Source: Leucobacter sp. L43 (GTDB taxonomy: Bacteria > Actinomycetota > Actinomycetes > Actinomycetales > Microbacteriaceae). Taken from it: a stretch of DNA of 64,000 nt. The first letter of the stretch is position 1, and each line of letters begins with the position of its first letter. The notes under the pieces were generated by a model that saw nothing but the letters and a program-made list of their open reading frames with translations, was not told the origin of the DNA and searched no databases. Positions 25,401-32,673 of the stretch are shown here, piece after piece. The stretch spans positions 1,913,392 through 1,977,391 of the forward strand of contig NZ_JAENJG010000001.1 in the NCBI RefSeq assembly GCF_016597785.1. Reading direction: 5' to 3'. Position numbers and translations under genes: made by a program.

Positions 25401-25862
25401 TTATCTCATGCCCTCGAGCAGCTCGGCGGTGATCTCCTCGTCGCCGGCGGCGAGCGCGACGTACTTGCGCAGCAGCACGAGTGACGCCGAAGCCTTGTCG
25501 AACTCAGCTGCGACGAACCGGTCGCTGGAGATGAGGGCGAGCGCATCGCGGGCCGGCATGACCGCGCCCTTCACCTGGTCGCCGCGGCTCGTCGGAGCCA
25601 CGGCGCGCAGTTCGGCCATCGAGGTGAAGATCGGCAGCACGGGCTGACCCGTCGTCGACCGGATCATGCGCACGCGGTGCCCCTTCTTCTTCGACGGTGC
25701 ACCTGTGACGTCGACCACCAGGTACCCGTCGCGCAAAGCGGTCAAGAACGACGCGAGGTGCGCATAGTCGGGCTGCTGCTGCAGCGCGGTCAGCGCTTCG
25801 CGCACCGCTTCGTTCGCATAGTCGGCGTGCACGTCATCAGGAATCGGCGACTGCTCGGTCAT
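25401..25862 (-). CDS. SseB-family protein
   Basis: A 153-residue soluble protein with the SseB N-terminal domain pattern: VREALTALQQQPDYAHLASFLTALRDGYLVVDV, TGQPVLPIFTS and DRFVAAEF. SseB proteins were named in enterobacteria for enhanced serine sensitivity; in actinobacteria they are common and uncharacterised. The start ATG at 25862 has no ribosome site. A TAGGCT box at 25870-25875 on the same strand ends 7 bases upstream, so the message is probably leaderless. It converges on the DUF308 gene. Confidence 0.8.
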   Translation of the reverse strand: MTEQSPIPDDVHADYANEAVREALTALQQQPDYAHLASFLTALRDGYLVVDVTGAPSKKKGHRVRMIRSTTGQPVLPIFTSMAELRAVAPTSRGDQVKGAVMPARDALALISSDRFVAAEFDKASASLVLLRKYVALAAGDEEITAELLEGMR

Positions 25863-25880
25863 GCGCTCTAGCCTACGGGC

Positions 25881-26564
25881 TCATTCCTCGCCGATGCCCC
25901 GCGCGGCGAGGGCCTCCCCGGTCGATTGCGCATGCGCCACCGTTCGCAGCACGAGCGGCACCACGCGGGCCCGCGGGTCCCGTTCGAGGCCGCGCGCCCG
26001 CGCCGCGAACGCCGTTTCCCGAGCGATGCCGAGAATGCTGGGGATGGCGCGGATCACCAGGGAGAACGCGAGTGCGGCGCGCTCCGGTTTGGCGCCGAAG
26101 CGTTGCAGCGGGCCGAGGGCTCGGATGATCGTGTCGAGCATGTCCTCGACCGCCGTGCTCGCCGTCACCGCGCTCGCGACGAGCACGAGGGCGAAGAGGT
26201 CGCCGATGACGGAGTACCCCCGCGCGAAACCCGACGCCCACGCAGCGGCGTTCGGCAGTTCGACGCCTCCCGGCCCCCAGCCGCCGTCCTGGCCGAACGC
26301 CGCGCTCGCCGCGGTGAATACGAGCAGTGGAAGGGCGATGAGCGAGAATCGCCGTGCCGCTCGCCAGAACTCCCGTCCGCGCAGGCCCGCGATGAGCGCG
26401 AGCGCGACGGCGGCGAGCAGCCCGAGCGTGGTCGAGATCGGGCCGCCCGTCGCCATGACGACGCACGCGAAGACGAAGAGGCCGATGAGTTTCAGGCCGG
26501 GTCGCACGCGGTGCAGGGGCCCCTCGCGGGCGATGTACTCGCCCAGCGGCGACGACGCGGTCAC
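25881..26564 (-). CDS. bioN: Biotin ECF transporter, transmembrane T component
   Basis: A 227-residue membrane protein with about five helices. The two cytoplasmic coupling motifs of EcfT proteins are visible as AFAARARGLERDP near residue 190 (A-R-G type) and GEALAARGI at the C-terminus. It links the BioM ATPase to the biotin-binding BioY subunit. The start is GTG at 26564, overlapping the bioM stop in a GTGA arrangement. It is the last gene of the bioY-bioM-bioN operon, whose order is that of Rhodobacter and actinobacterial biotin importers. Confidence 0.87.
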   Translation of the reverse strand: MTASSPLGEYIAREGPLHRVRPGLKLIGLFVFACVVMATGGPISTTLGLLAAVALALIAGLRGREFWRAARRFSLIALPLLVFTAASAAFGQDGGWGPGGVELPNAAAWASGFARGYSVIGDLFALVLVASAVTASTAVEDMLDTIIRALGPLQRFGAKPERAALAFSLVIRAIPSILGIARETAFAARARGLERDPRARVVPLVLRTVAHAQSTGEALAARGIGEE

Positions 26565-27310
26565 TGCGAGACCGTGTCCCGGTAGTGCGCGATCGCCGCT
26601 GCCGGGTGACCGTCGAAGACGATGCGGCCGGCGTCGACCACGAGCGTGCGGTCGGCGCGAGCCGCGAGATCGAGGTCGTGGGTCACCACGACGACCTGTT
26701 GCGGCAGTGACATCAGGAGATCGCCGATCATGCGCGCATTGCGCAGGTCGAGCAGGGTCGTGGGCTCGTCGGCGACGAGGATCGCCGGGTCGGTCGCGAG
26801 GACCGAAGCGATGGCGAGCAGCTGCTTCTGGCCGCCGGAGAGGGTGTGCACGCTGTGGTCGGCGAGGTGCTGCAGTCCGAACCGCTCGAGGGCGGCCGAT
26901 GCCGCCGCCTGCCGGGCCGCGCGGTCTCGGTGGCTGCGACGGAGCGAGAGCGAGACGTCTTCGATGGCGGTCGGCATGATGAGCTGCGCGGAAGGGTCGG
27001 TGAAGACGAAGCCGACGTTTCGCCGCACGGCTGCCCCGTCGCGACGCGTGTCGAGGGAGCGCCGGGCACCGCCCTCGGCGAGCTCGATGCCCACGGTGCC
27101 GGCGCTCGGCTCGACGAGCCCGTTCACGAGCCGCGCGAGCGTCGACTTGCCTGAACCGTTGCCGCCGATGACGGAGATGCGGTGCTCGCCGAGCGAGAGC
27201 GAGGTGGGGTGGAGGATCGTGACGTCATCGTTCGCGGTCGGCGCCGAGACGACGACGTTCCGCAGTTCGATCGAACTGCTCGCGATGGAGCCCGTTCCCA
27301 GGGCGGTCAT
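26561..27310 (-). CDS. bioM: Biotin ECF transporter, ATPase component
   Basis: A 249-residue ABC-type ATPase with Walker A GGNGSGKS (residues 49-56), a Q-loop in VGFVFTDPSAQLI, the signature LSGGQKQLL and Walker B ILVADEPTTLLDL. It drives biotin uptake together with BioN and BioY. The ATG at 27310 overlaps the bioY stop by 4 bases. Frames extending further upstream run antisense-like through bioY and are rejected. Confidence 0.88.
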   Translation of the reverse strand: MTALGTGSIASSSIELRNVVVSAPTANDDVTILHPTSLSLGEHRISVIGGNGSGKSTLARLVNGLVEPSAGTVGIELAEGGARRSLDTRRDGAAVRRNVGFVFTDPSAQLIMPTAIEDVSLSLRRSHRDRAARQAAASAALERFGLQHLADHSVHTLSGGQKQLLAIASVLATDPAILVADEPTTLLDLRNARMIGDLLMSLPQQVVVVTHDLDLAARADRTLVVDAGRIVFDGHPAAAIAHYRDTVSQ

Positions 27311-27915
27311 CGTCGCGGGAGGAGGGCGGGGAACGCCCGGTGCACGGCGGTCGCGACGATCGCGACGATGAGCGTTTTCACCAGGTCGCCCGGCCAGAAC
27401 GCGAGATCGAAGACGAACGCGGCCCCGATGCCCATTTCGGCGCGCCAAGCGAGGCCGAGCGGGCCGAGGGTGTGCACGAAGACGAGGTTCGCGATCAGTC
27501 CGGCGACGAAGATGAGCGGGATGCTCGTGGCGACCTTGCGGCGCGGCAGCCGCTCGACGATGAAGCCGATGAGCCACGCTGCGAGCGGGAAGCTCACGAG
27601 GTAGCCGACGGTGGGGCCGGCGAACGGCGCGAGCCCTGCTGATCCTCCGCTGAACACGGGAAGGCCCGCGGCGCCGACCGCCATGAAGAGCAGCACGGCG
27701 AGCAGGCCGCGGTTCGCCCCGAGTACGGCGCCCGCGAGCATCACCGCAAGTGTCTGCAGCGTGATCGACGCGGGTCCGAGGCTGATGCCCGGGATGATCG
27801 AGCACACGGCGATGAGGGCCGCGAATGTGGCGATGAGCGCGAGATCGGTGGCGACGTGGCGACGCGGGCCGTTGGGTGATTCCTGTCGTGCGGCGGTGAG
27901 GTCTGCAGCGGTCAC
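27307..27915 (-). CDS. bioY: Biotin transporter substrate-specific component
   Basis: A 202-residue protein with six hydrophobic helices and the BioY pattern: PASITLQTLAVMLAGAVLG, then PVFSGGSAGLAPFAGPTVGYL, and FWPGDLVKTL near the C-terminus. It binds biotin in the membrane as the S component of the energy-coupling factor importer. The start is GTG at 27915 with GGAGG 5 bases upstream. The operon starts at a double palindrome shared with the divergent bioQ gene, which gives biotin-dependent control. Biotin import fits with the biotin-dependent carboxylase encoded 5 kb away. Confidence 0.9.
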   Translation of the reverse strand: MTAADLTAARQESPNGPRRHVATDLALIATFAALIAVCSIIPGISLGPASITLQTLAVMLAGAVLGANRGLLAVLLFMAVGAAGLPVFSGGSAGLAPFAGPTVGYLVSFPLAAWLIGFIVERLPRRKVATSIPLIFVAGLIANLVFVHTLGPLGLAWRAEMGIGAAFVFDLAFWPGDLVKTLIVAIVATAVHRAFPALLPRR

Positions 27916-27987
27916 GATGCCTCCGTGGTCTGGCCGTCTTGCGGCGGTGTCGATGCCGGCGCGACCCGGATATCCCGCCGGCGGTCG

Positions 27988-28023
27988 AACCTGAACAGTG
28001 TTCTGGTGAACGCTGTTCAGGTT
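27988..28023. promoter_or_regulatory. Double BioQ-type operator between bioY and bioQ
   Basis: Two boxes of the form TGAAC-N3-GTTC(A/T) occur: TGAACAGTGTTCT at 27992-28004 and TGAACGCTGTTCA at 28007-28019. Their centres are 15 bases apart. They lie within a larger perfect palindrome whose 11-base arms are AACCTGAACAG (27988-27998) and CTGTTCAGGTT (28013-28023). TGAAC-N3-GT-type palindromes are the known targets of the actinobacterial biotin repressor BioQ. The second box covers the expected -35 zone of bioQ. Confidence 0.85.
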
Positions 28024-28028
28024 AGCGC

Positions 28029-28034
28029 TAGGCT
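28029..28034 (+). promoter_or_regulatory. -10 box TAGGCT of leaderless bioQ
   Basis: TAGGCT ends 6 bases before the ATG at 28041, and no ribosome site precedes the gene. The BioQ-type operator lies immediately upstream, so BioQ binding would block RNA polymerase and give autoregulation. Confidence 0.55.
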
Positions 28035-28040
28035 GAGCGG

Positions 28041-28679
28041 ATGCGCAACACGCTCGCCGACGTCGTCTCCGCGGCACTGCGCGTACTCGACGAGAACGGG
28101 CTCGAGGGATGCTCGATGCGCCGCGTCGCAGCCGAGCTCGACGTGCAGCCGAGCGCTCTGTACCATCACGTGCCCAACAAGCAGAGCCTGCTGGCGCTCA
28201 TGGCCGATGTCATCGTCGACGGGGTGGGCGAGCGGGACGCTGGCGTCCCGGGCGAGAACGGCGGAGGGCACTCGGGAATGGCCCTCGCGCGGAACGCATG
28301 CCTCGCGATGCGCAGTGCGATGCTCGCCGTGCGAGACGGGGCAGACGTGGTCGCGACGGCAGCCGCCTTCAGGCTCGGCGCGTCCGCGGTCGAGCAGCGG
28401 CTCGCCGAGTGGGTCGGGGCCGACGGGGCCCGCACGCTGCTCTTCTACACCTTCGGGCAAGCGCAGTCGACGCAGACCCATCGGCATGCGGCATCGCTGG
28501 GAGCGCTCATCGGGCCGGAGAGCGGGCGCGCCGGTCAGCGGAGCGGAACGAACGGAGCGCCATCGGATCCGGTCCTCGAACTCGACGCGTCGTTCGAACG
28601 CGGGCTCGACATCATCCTCACCGGACTCGAATCGGAGCACCGAGCAACCGGGGCGCCGACGAACGGTATTCTGCACTGA
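28041..28679 (+). CDS. bioQ: TetR-family regulator, probable biotin repressor BioQ
   Basis: A 212-residue TetR-family protein. The N-terminal HTH reads GCSMRRVAAELDVQPSALYHHVPNKQSLL (shown in part; residues about 24-53), followed by a helical ligand domain. The S-ALYHHV-NK pattern matches BioQ-type regulators. Its position, divergent from bioYMN across two TGAAC-N3-GTTC boxes, is the main argument for BioQ. It probably represses bioYMN and itself when biotin is sufficient. It is translated together with the alpha/beta hydrolase gene through a one-base TGATG overlap. Confidence 0.8.
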   Translation: MRNTLADVVSAALRVLDENGLEGCSMRRVAAELDVQPSALYHHVPNKQSLLALMADVIVDGVGERDAGVPGENGGGHSGMALARNACLAMRSAMLAVRDGADVVATAAAFRLGASAVEQRLAEWVGADGARTLLFYTFGQAQSTQTHRHAASLGALIGPESGRAGQRSGTNGAPSDPVLELDASFERGLDIILTGLESEHRATGAPTNGILH

Positions 28680-29446
28680 TGACCTCGCGCGACCTCACGT
28701 ACGACCTCGGCCCGGTGGCGATGTCGTACGGCGAGACAACCGCGCCCTCCGACTCCATGCACCGCACGTTCGTTCTCGTGCACGGCATCGGGATGGGGCG
28801 GGTCGTCTTCGACGGAATCAGCGGAAAGCTCGCTGCCGCAGGGCGGGTGCTCGCGGTCGACCTTCCTGGCTTCGGCAACTCGCCCGAGCCGGGCACGGCA
28901 GCGACGCTCGAGCAGACCGCGGAAGTCGTCGCGCAGTTCGTGCGAGATCGCGCCACCGGCCCCGCTGTGCTCGTCGGGCACTCGATGGGCACGCAGATCG
29001 TCGCGGAAGTGGCCTATCGTCATCCCGAACTCGTCGAAGCCCTCGTGCTCATCGCGCCAACGGTGAATCCGCGCGAGCGCAGCGCGATCCGGCAGGGCCT
29101 GCGCATGGCTCAGGATCTGGTGGGGGAATCGCCCAGGGTGCTGCTGCTCGGGCTTCGCGAGTATGTGAAGACGAGTCCCCGCTGGTTCCTCAACAAGCTC
29201 CGATTCATGCTCGCCCATCGCCTCGAGGAGATCTGCCCCGACATCGAGGCGCCGGCGCTCGTGCTCAGCGGAGAGACCGATTGCGTGAGCCCGCGCGAGT
29301 GGGCGCGTCAGGTCGCGTCCGCCCTCCCCGCCGGCACGTTCGAGCCGATCCCGAAGCGAGGGCATGAGGCGATCATCCGCAGTCCAGAGCCCGTGGCGTC
29401 GATGATCCTCGATTTCGTGCGGAGCCGGTGCCCCGAGCGCGAATAA
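28679..29446 (+). CDS. Alpha/beta hydrolase coupled to bioQ
   Basis: A 255-residue alpha/beta hydrolase. The oxyanion loop is VLVHGIGMG (near residue 32-40), the nucleophile elbow GHSMG has Ser102, an acid residue is likely in the SGETDCVSP segment, and His is in KRGHEAI near the C-terminus. Length and layout are compatible with BioH-type carboxylesterases (BioH of E. coli has 256 residues), but the family is broad. The start ATG at 28679 overlaps the bioQ stop by one base, so it is controlled with the biotin regulator. A role in biotin precursor release is possible but unproven; a general esterase is the alternative. Confidence 0.8.
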   Translation: MTSRDLTYDLGPVAMSYGETTAPSDSMHRTFVLVHGIGMGRVVFDGISGKLAAAGRVLAVDLPGFGNSPEPGTAATLEQTAEVVAQFVRDRATGPAVLVGHSMGTQIVAEVAYRHPELVEALVLIAPTVNPRERSAIRQGLRMAQDLVGESPRVLLLGLREYVKTSPRWFLNKLRFMLAHRLEEICPDIEAPALVLSGETDCVSPREWARQVASALPAGTFEPIPKRGHEAIIRSPEPVASMILDFVRSRCPERE

Positions 29447-29481
29447 TCACAACGTCGGAGGTCGCTCGTACGCTGCTGCCC

Positions 29482-29769
29482 GTGGGGGAACGGTCGAATC
29501 TGATCCAAGTGGCGAGCGACGAGTGGATCGTCATGCGAGAGTTCGCGCAGTATCCGAAGGCCGTCATTCGCGGAATTCGCGACACCTCGGGAGAAGCGCG
29601 ATACCTGCTCCTGGCGTGGCATCCGGTGCGTCATCGACAACGAATGGTCGGCATCTACAGCTCACGGGAGGAGGCCGAAGCGGCTGTGCCGTGGCCGTCG
29701 CGCTCGCCGCAACTGCCCGGCCTGCCGCCGTCGAACGCTCGCCGAACGCCCGCGCGCCGATCCCGCTGA
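29482..29769 (+). CDS. Hypothetical protein
   Basis: A 95-residue soluble protein of unknown family, with a compact beta-rich first part (SNLIQVASDEWIVMREF, then GEARYLLLAWHPVRHRQRMVGIY) and a Pro/Arg/Ser-rich, probably disordered C-terminus. The GTG at 29482 was chosen because a TACGCT box (29469-29474) ends 7 bases upstream, the leaderless pattern of this region. An in-frame GTG at 29428 would overlap the hydrolase gene by 19 bases and is an alternative. It stops 20 bases before the next gene, which has its own promoter. Confidence 0.55.
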   Translation: MGERSNLIQVASDEWIVMREFAQYPKAVIRGIRDTSGEARYLLLAWHPVRHRQRMVGIYSSREEAEAAVPWPSRSPQLPGLPPSNARRTPARRSR

Positions 29770-29781
29770 CATCGTCTACAA

Positions 29782-29797
29782 TCGAACATATGTTCGA
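29782..29797. promoter_or_regulatory. LexA (SOS) box over the start codon
   Basis: TCGAACATATGTTCGA is a perfect 16-base palindrome and an exact match to the actinobacterial LexA consensus CGAAC-N4-GTTCG. It covers the ATG at 29790. A TACAAT -10 box at 29777-29782 abuts it, so LexA would sit on the transcription start. Confidence 0.88.
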
Positions 29798-30086
29798 ATC
29801 AGTCATCGGCCCGAAGATGCCGCTTCACGACGACACGGTGGTCGTCTGGATGGTCGACGGCAGGCCGGCTCGCCTCGTGTTCGAGCGCGCGCGATGGCGG
29901 GTGGAGGGCGAACCTCGCCCGATCGTCGAGGTGCCCGACGAGCACATCCACCCCCTGATCACGCACGTCGCCGAGCGGCACACGGGGTGGCGATGCACGG
30001 TGCGGCGCGACGGCGGGGCAGAGCGCGTCGAGCTCGCAGTGAGACGCGACGGGGTGCGTTGGATCGCGGAGCGCCTCGCGAGGTGA
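29790..30086 (+). CDS. Small SOS-regulated protein of unknown function (DUF6504-like)
   Basis: A 98-residue protein. The first half reads PLHDDTVVVWMVDGRPARLV, then a strand with RARWRVEG. This VW..DGRPARL...RWRV arrangement resembles DUF6504-type proteins that accompany the ImuB/DnaE2 mutasome in actinobacteria, but I am not sure of the match. The ATG at 29790 lies inside a perfect LexA box and has no ribosome site. A TACAAT -10 box ends 7 bases upstream, which implies a leaderless, SOS-induced message. No imuB or dnaE2 gene is adjacent. Confidence 0.72.
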   Translation: MFESVIGPKMPLHDDTVVVWMVDGRPARLVFERARWRVEGEPRPIVEVPDEHIHPLITHVAERHTGWRCTVRRDGGAERVELAVRRDGVRWIAERLAR

Positions 30087-30247
30087 GCCTCTGGGCCGCT
30101 CTGCGACAACGGCACCAAGACCCCGCGGTCATGGTCGTCGAGGCCGCCCCCCGCTCGCCGATCCCCTGCCAGCACCGGCGACGCAACCCCCTGTTCGAAA
30201 CGCGCCGGGCGACGGAGGCTGGGACTCCAACCGGAAAGGAGTTCACT

Positions 30248-30394
30248 ATGAGCATGCTCGATGACGCTGCGGACGACACCAAGAACGCCGTGAAGCACGC
30301 ACGGAACGAAGCCGCGGAGGACCGGAAGAAGGACCAGGCCCCTCAGCCCGGGGAGTCCCCGCGGGACGCCGAGTCCGAGACGACGACCGACTGA
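30248..30394 (+). CDS. Small charged hydrophilic protein
   Basis: A 48-residue protein, too short for most gene callers, with AAAGGAG 6 bases before its ATG. The first half (MLDDAADDTKNAVKHARNEAAED) is an amphipathic, CsbD-like helix. The second half is Pro/Glu/Ser-rich and disordered, ending in ESETTTD. CsbD-type stress proteins have a similar composition, but homology is not established. It is followed 45 bases later by another disordered acidic protein, and the two share the terminator at 30674. Confidence 0.62.
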   Translation: MSMLDDAADDTKNAVKHARNEAAEDRKKDQAPQPGESPRDAESETTTD

Positions 30395-30439
30395 GCGCAG
30401 ATCCTCATCGATCGTCCGTCTCTGGAGAGGAGCAGCATC

Positions 30440-30643
30440 ATGTCGACGAATCTGAATGATCCGGACGGCGCGGACGCCGAGGGCGCCCACCTGGGAGCCG
30501 AGGGCAACGGGCCGCTGGTCGATCCTGATTCCCCCGAGCAGCCGCTCGCGCAAGAGCACGAGGAGGGCACCGGCTTGGACAGCCCGGTCGCTCCGGGGGT
30601 GCCCGATCAGCAGGACCCGGGCGCGGCAACCGAATCCGAGTAG
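30440..30643 (+). CDS. Small acidic disordered protein
   Basis: A 67-residue protein with a strong ribosome site (GAGAGGAG) before the ATG at 30440. The composition is dominated by Asp, Glu, Gly, Pro and Ala, and it contains no Lys, Arg, Cys, Trp, Tyr or Phe. The sequence looks wholly disordered and very acidic. Function is unknown. It sits between the small charged protein at 30248 and a strong hairpin terminator, so the two small genes probably form one transcript. Confidence 0.65.
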   Translation: MSTNLNDPDGADAEGAHLGAEGNGPLVDPDSPEQPLAQEHEEGTGLDSPVAPGVPDQQDPGAATESE

Positions 30644-30673
30644 CCGCCCGACACCGCGCTGACGCGGGGCGGA

Positions 30674-30722
30674 ACGCGATCGCCCTCTTCGCCGAGTATT
30701 CCGGCGGAGAGGGCGATCGCGT
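30674..30722. terminator. Strong bidirectional hairpin terminator
   Basis: The arms beginning ACGCGATCGCCCTC and ending GAGGGCGATCGCGT are complementary, with an extra CGCCG/CGGCG inner pairing after one bulge and a loop of about 8 bases. It separates the convergent acidic-protein gene and the DUF7882 gene. Confidence 0.8.
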
Positions 30723-30741
30723 GTGGGTCACCGCTCACCGC

Positions 30742-31071
30742 TCAGCTGAGATCGGGGTTCTTCTTCGCGTACTTCTCGGCCTCCTCCTCGGAGATGACGA
30801 CCAGGCCGCGAGGCGTGTGCGAGAGGGCGTTCAGCACCTTCAACCATCGCTGGTTGTACTCCGGTTCGCGGCCGCCCGAGAAGCGGAAGGCGAGTTCGGC
30901 GTAGGGCGACATCCAGAGGGAGAATCTGCCGCTGCCGTCAGCGGCGCCCCGATGCCAGCTCAGGAAGAAGCACTCCTGCTTTCTCAGCTTCTGCCCGATC
31001 ACGAACTTCAGATGCATTAGCAATCGGTCTTCGAATTCGAACTCTTGTCCCCCGAAAATCAAATACCCCAT
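30742..31071 (-). CDS. DUF7882-type protein (often misnamed ATP-dependent DNA ligase)
   Basis: A 109-residue protein beginning MGYLIFGGQEFEFEDRLLMH, with a central LRKQECFFLSWHRG, a SLWMSPYAELAFRF strand, a WLKVLNALSHTPRGLVV segment and the C-terminus EEAEKYAKKNPDLS. This layout is the DUF7882 family, which is abundant in Microbacteriaceae. Some databases call it ATP-dependent ligase without basis. The ATG at 31071 was preferred over an in-frame ATG 48 bases upstream because the family starts with MGYL. Function is unknown. Confidence 0.75.
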   Translation of the reverse strand: MGYLIFGGQEFEFEDRLLMHLKFVIGQKLRKQECFFLSWHRGAADGSGRFSLWMSPYAELAFRFSGGREPEYNQRWLKVLNALSHTPRGLVVISEEEAEKYAKKNPDLS

Positions 31072-31214
31072 GCCCGAAGCATTGCATATCCCGACGCGGG
31101 GAGGCCGGAGTTCAGTCAAACTCGAGGGTCAGCTAGTGGTCTCCATGCTGGAACATGCAGTCCCTGGGGGAGATCGGGGTGGATACCGGGCGCGCGTCGA
31201 CAGCGCTCGGGCGA

Positions 31215-31382
31215 TCAGGGCTTCTTGACGCGACCCTTGATGGTGCCGACGATCAATGTCCCCAGGAAGAGGATGATGCCGATGATCGCGAGCCAGAGCA
31301 GCCCCTTGAACACGAAACCGATCACGGAGAGAATCGCCCAGAGGACGAGAAGGATGACGACGACAGTCCAGAGGTTCCTCAT
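31215..31382 (-). CDS. Small hydrophobic membrane protein
   Basis: A 55-residue protein made of two closely spaced hydrophobic helices (residues about 5-22 and 27-46) with a basic tail KGRVKKP, which places the C-terminus on the cytoplasmic side. The start ATG at 31382 has a TACGCT -10 box at 31390-31395 on the same strand, 7 bases upstream, so it is likely leaderless. It is divergent from the membrane protein at 31479. No function can be given. Confidence 0.65.
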   Translation of the reverse strand: MRNLWTVVVILLVLWAILSVIGFVFKGLLWLAIIGIILFLGTLIVGTIKGRVKKP

Positions 31383-31478
31383 GGACGAAAGCGTACTCGT
31401 GCGTGAAGGCGATGGGATACCCCTTGCGCGGTCGTTCGATGGATGCTGAGGCATCGTTCCTGCAGATAGCCTGTGGAG

Positions 31479-31934
31479 GTGGGAGTCTCGCGTCAACTGT
31501 GGAGGACCTATCGCTCGACGGCCGCATTCGGAGTGCTGCTCGGCGGCGTCGTGGGGGTCCTGCTCCTCCTCATGGGTGGAGGTGACGGCCGCATCGTATT
31601 CAATCAGACCGTGTTGGGGAGTATCGCCGGCGCGGCGACGGCAGTGATCGGCTGCTTCGGCGCGTTCCTCGCACTCAGACGCGCGATGCAGCGGAACGAT
31701 CGATCGAGAAGCCTCGTGAACGCCGGCGCGGCTGGAGCCGGTACCGCGGTCCTCGTCGTGTGGCTGTCCCTCGGACTCGTCGCATCAATCACCGAGCGGT
31801 CCGCGGTCCTCCTGATGGTGTTCTTGCCCATTGCGATCATCGCTGGCGTGGCAGCATGGGTGCTTTCCGGCTTTGCGCTGCATTGGCACGAGTCACGGCG
31901 CGCCGTACAGCCGAAGGAGCCGCCGGAGGCCTAA
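31479..31934 (+). CDS. Hypothetical four-helix membrane protein
   Basis: A 151-residue protein with four hydrophobic helices, near residues 12-33, 43-66, 82-103 and 108-133, and basic loops (RRAMQRNDRSR). No family was recognised. The GTG at 31479 was chosen because TAGCCT (31467-31472) ends 6 bases before it; an in-frame GTG at 31473 is the alternative. The C-terminal tail RAVQPKEPPEA is short and polar. It is divergent from the small membrane protein at 31215, with the two promoter boxes about 70 bases apart. Confidence 0.6.
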   Translation: MGVSRQLWRTYRSTAAFGVLLGGVVGVLLLLMGGGDGRIVFNQTVLGSIAGAATAVIGCFGAFLALRRAMQRNDRSRSLVNAGAAGAGTAVLVVWLSLGLVASITERSAVLLMVFLPIAIIAGVAAWVLSGFALHWHESRRAVQPKEPPEA

Positions 31935-32203
31935 GTGGGGTCATCGAATGTGAGCCGCGCAGTCGCCAGCCCAGGAGTGAGCGCGGCGACGGGTAGAGTT
32001 GTCCCCAGGCGTGGGAACGCCTCCTCTATCCGGCGCCGTGACATGTTCTCTGCACGACGAAGTCAGCGATCGCTGCGGCGCACGGATTCATTCACGAGAA
32101 GCACCCTGCAACGTTCGTTAGCGCACCGAGGTCCAGTGCTACCGACGCCCACTGGGGATACGACCATGGAACAGGCGGGCTCGCGCCCCCCGGATGGAAA
32201 CAC

Positions 32204-32632
32204 ATGAAAACTGACCACGAAGACAAGCGCACGTTCTCGACGCTGGCGGAGATGTTCCAAGCCCGCAACACGCCCGCGGCCAACCGCGACTTCATCGCTC
32301 ATGCCTTCGACGATGTCGAGGTCATCGAGATCGTCGAAACACGGTCCTACGTGAAAGTCGTCCGCGGGCACGGAGCGGATCTGCGGATCTATCGCAGCAT
32401 CATCTGCGGCTACTCGACGGAGAAGGAAGCTCTGCAGCTCTCCGGCGCGCCGCATGCAGTGCTGAGCAAGTCGCGGCCCGGATCCTGGTCGGTGGAACTC
32501 CCGGAGCGGGCCGGCAACGGCGGTGCCGTCAGAGCCGGCGCGCGGGAGAAGAAGCCCTCATGGATGCGCACGCCGTGCCCGAAGTGCCGCTACCTGATGA
32601 ACGAACAACGAGAGTGCACGAACTGCGCCTGA
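32204..32632 (+). CDS. Hypothetical protein with C-terminal zinc-ribbon-like CxxC pair
   Basis: A 142-residue protein of unknown family. Residues 1-95 look globular and mixed alpha/beta (FIAHAFDDVEVIEIVETRSYVKVVRGHG). After a Gly/Arg-rich linker, the C-terminus has CPKC and CTNC (about residues 125-141), spaced like a small zinc ribbon. This suggests nucleic-acid or protein contact. The ATG at 32204 has only a weak GGA upstream. The 269 bases before it hold no convincing gene. It converges on nucS, with a short CGCGTC/GACGCG hairpin at 32638-32653 between them. Confidence 0.65.
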   Translation: MKTDHEDKRTFSTLAEMFQARNTPAANRDFIAHAFDDVEVIEIVETRSYVKVVRGHGADLRIYRSIICGYSTEKEALQLSGAPHAVLSKSRPGSWSVELPERAGNGGAVRAGAREKKPSWMRTPCPKCRYLMNEQRECTNCA

Positions 32633-32673
32633 GGTCACGCGTCCCCTGACGCGGCACCCGCGCTCGGCGTGGC

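Noticed and set aside
31935..32203. A 90-codon frame in the gap before 32204
   Set aside because: No ribosome site, no -10 box at leaderless spacing, Arg/Ser-rich sequence, and it overlaps the start of the following gene. I see no convincing gene or site in this 269-base stretch.
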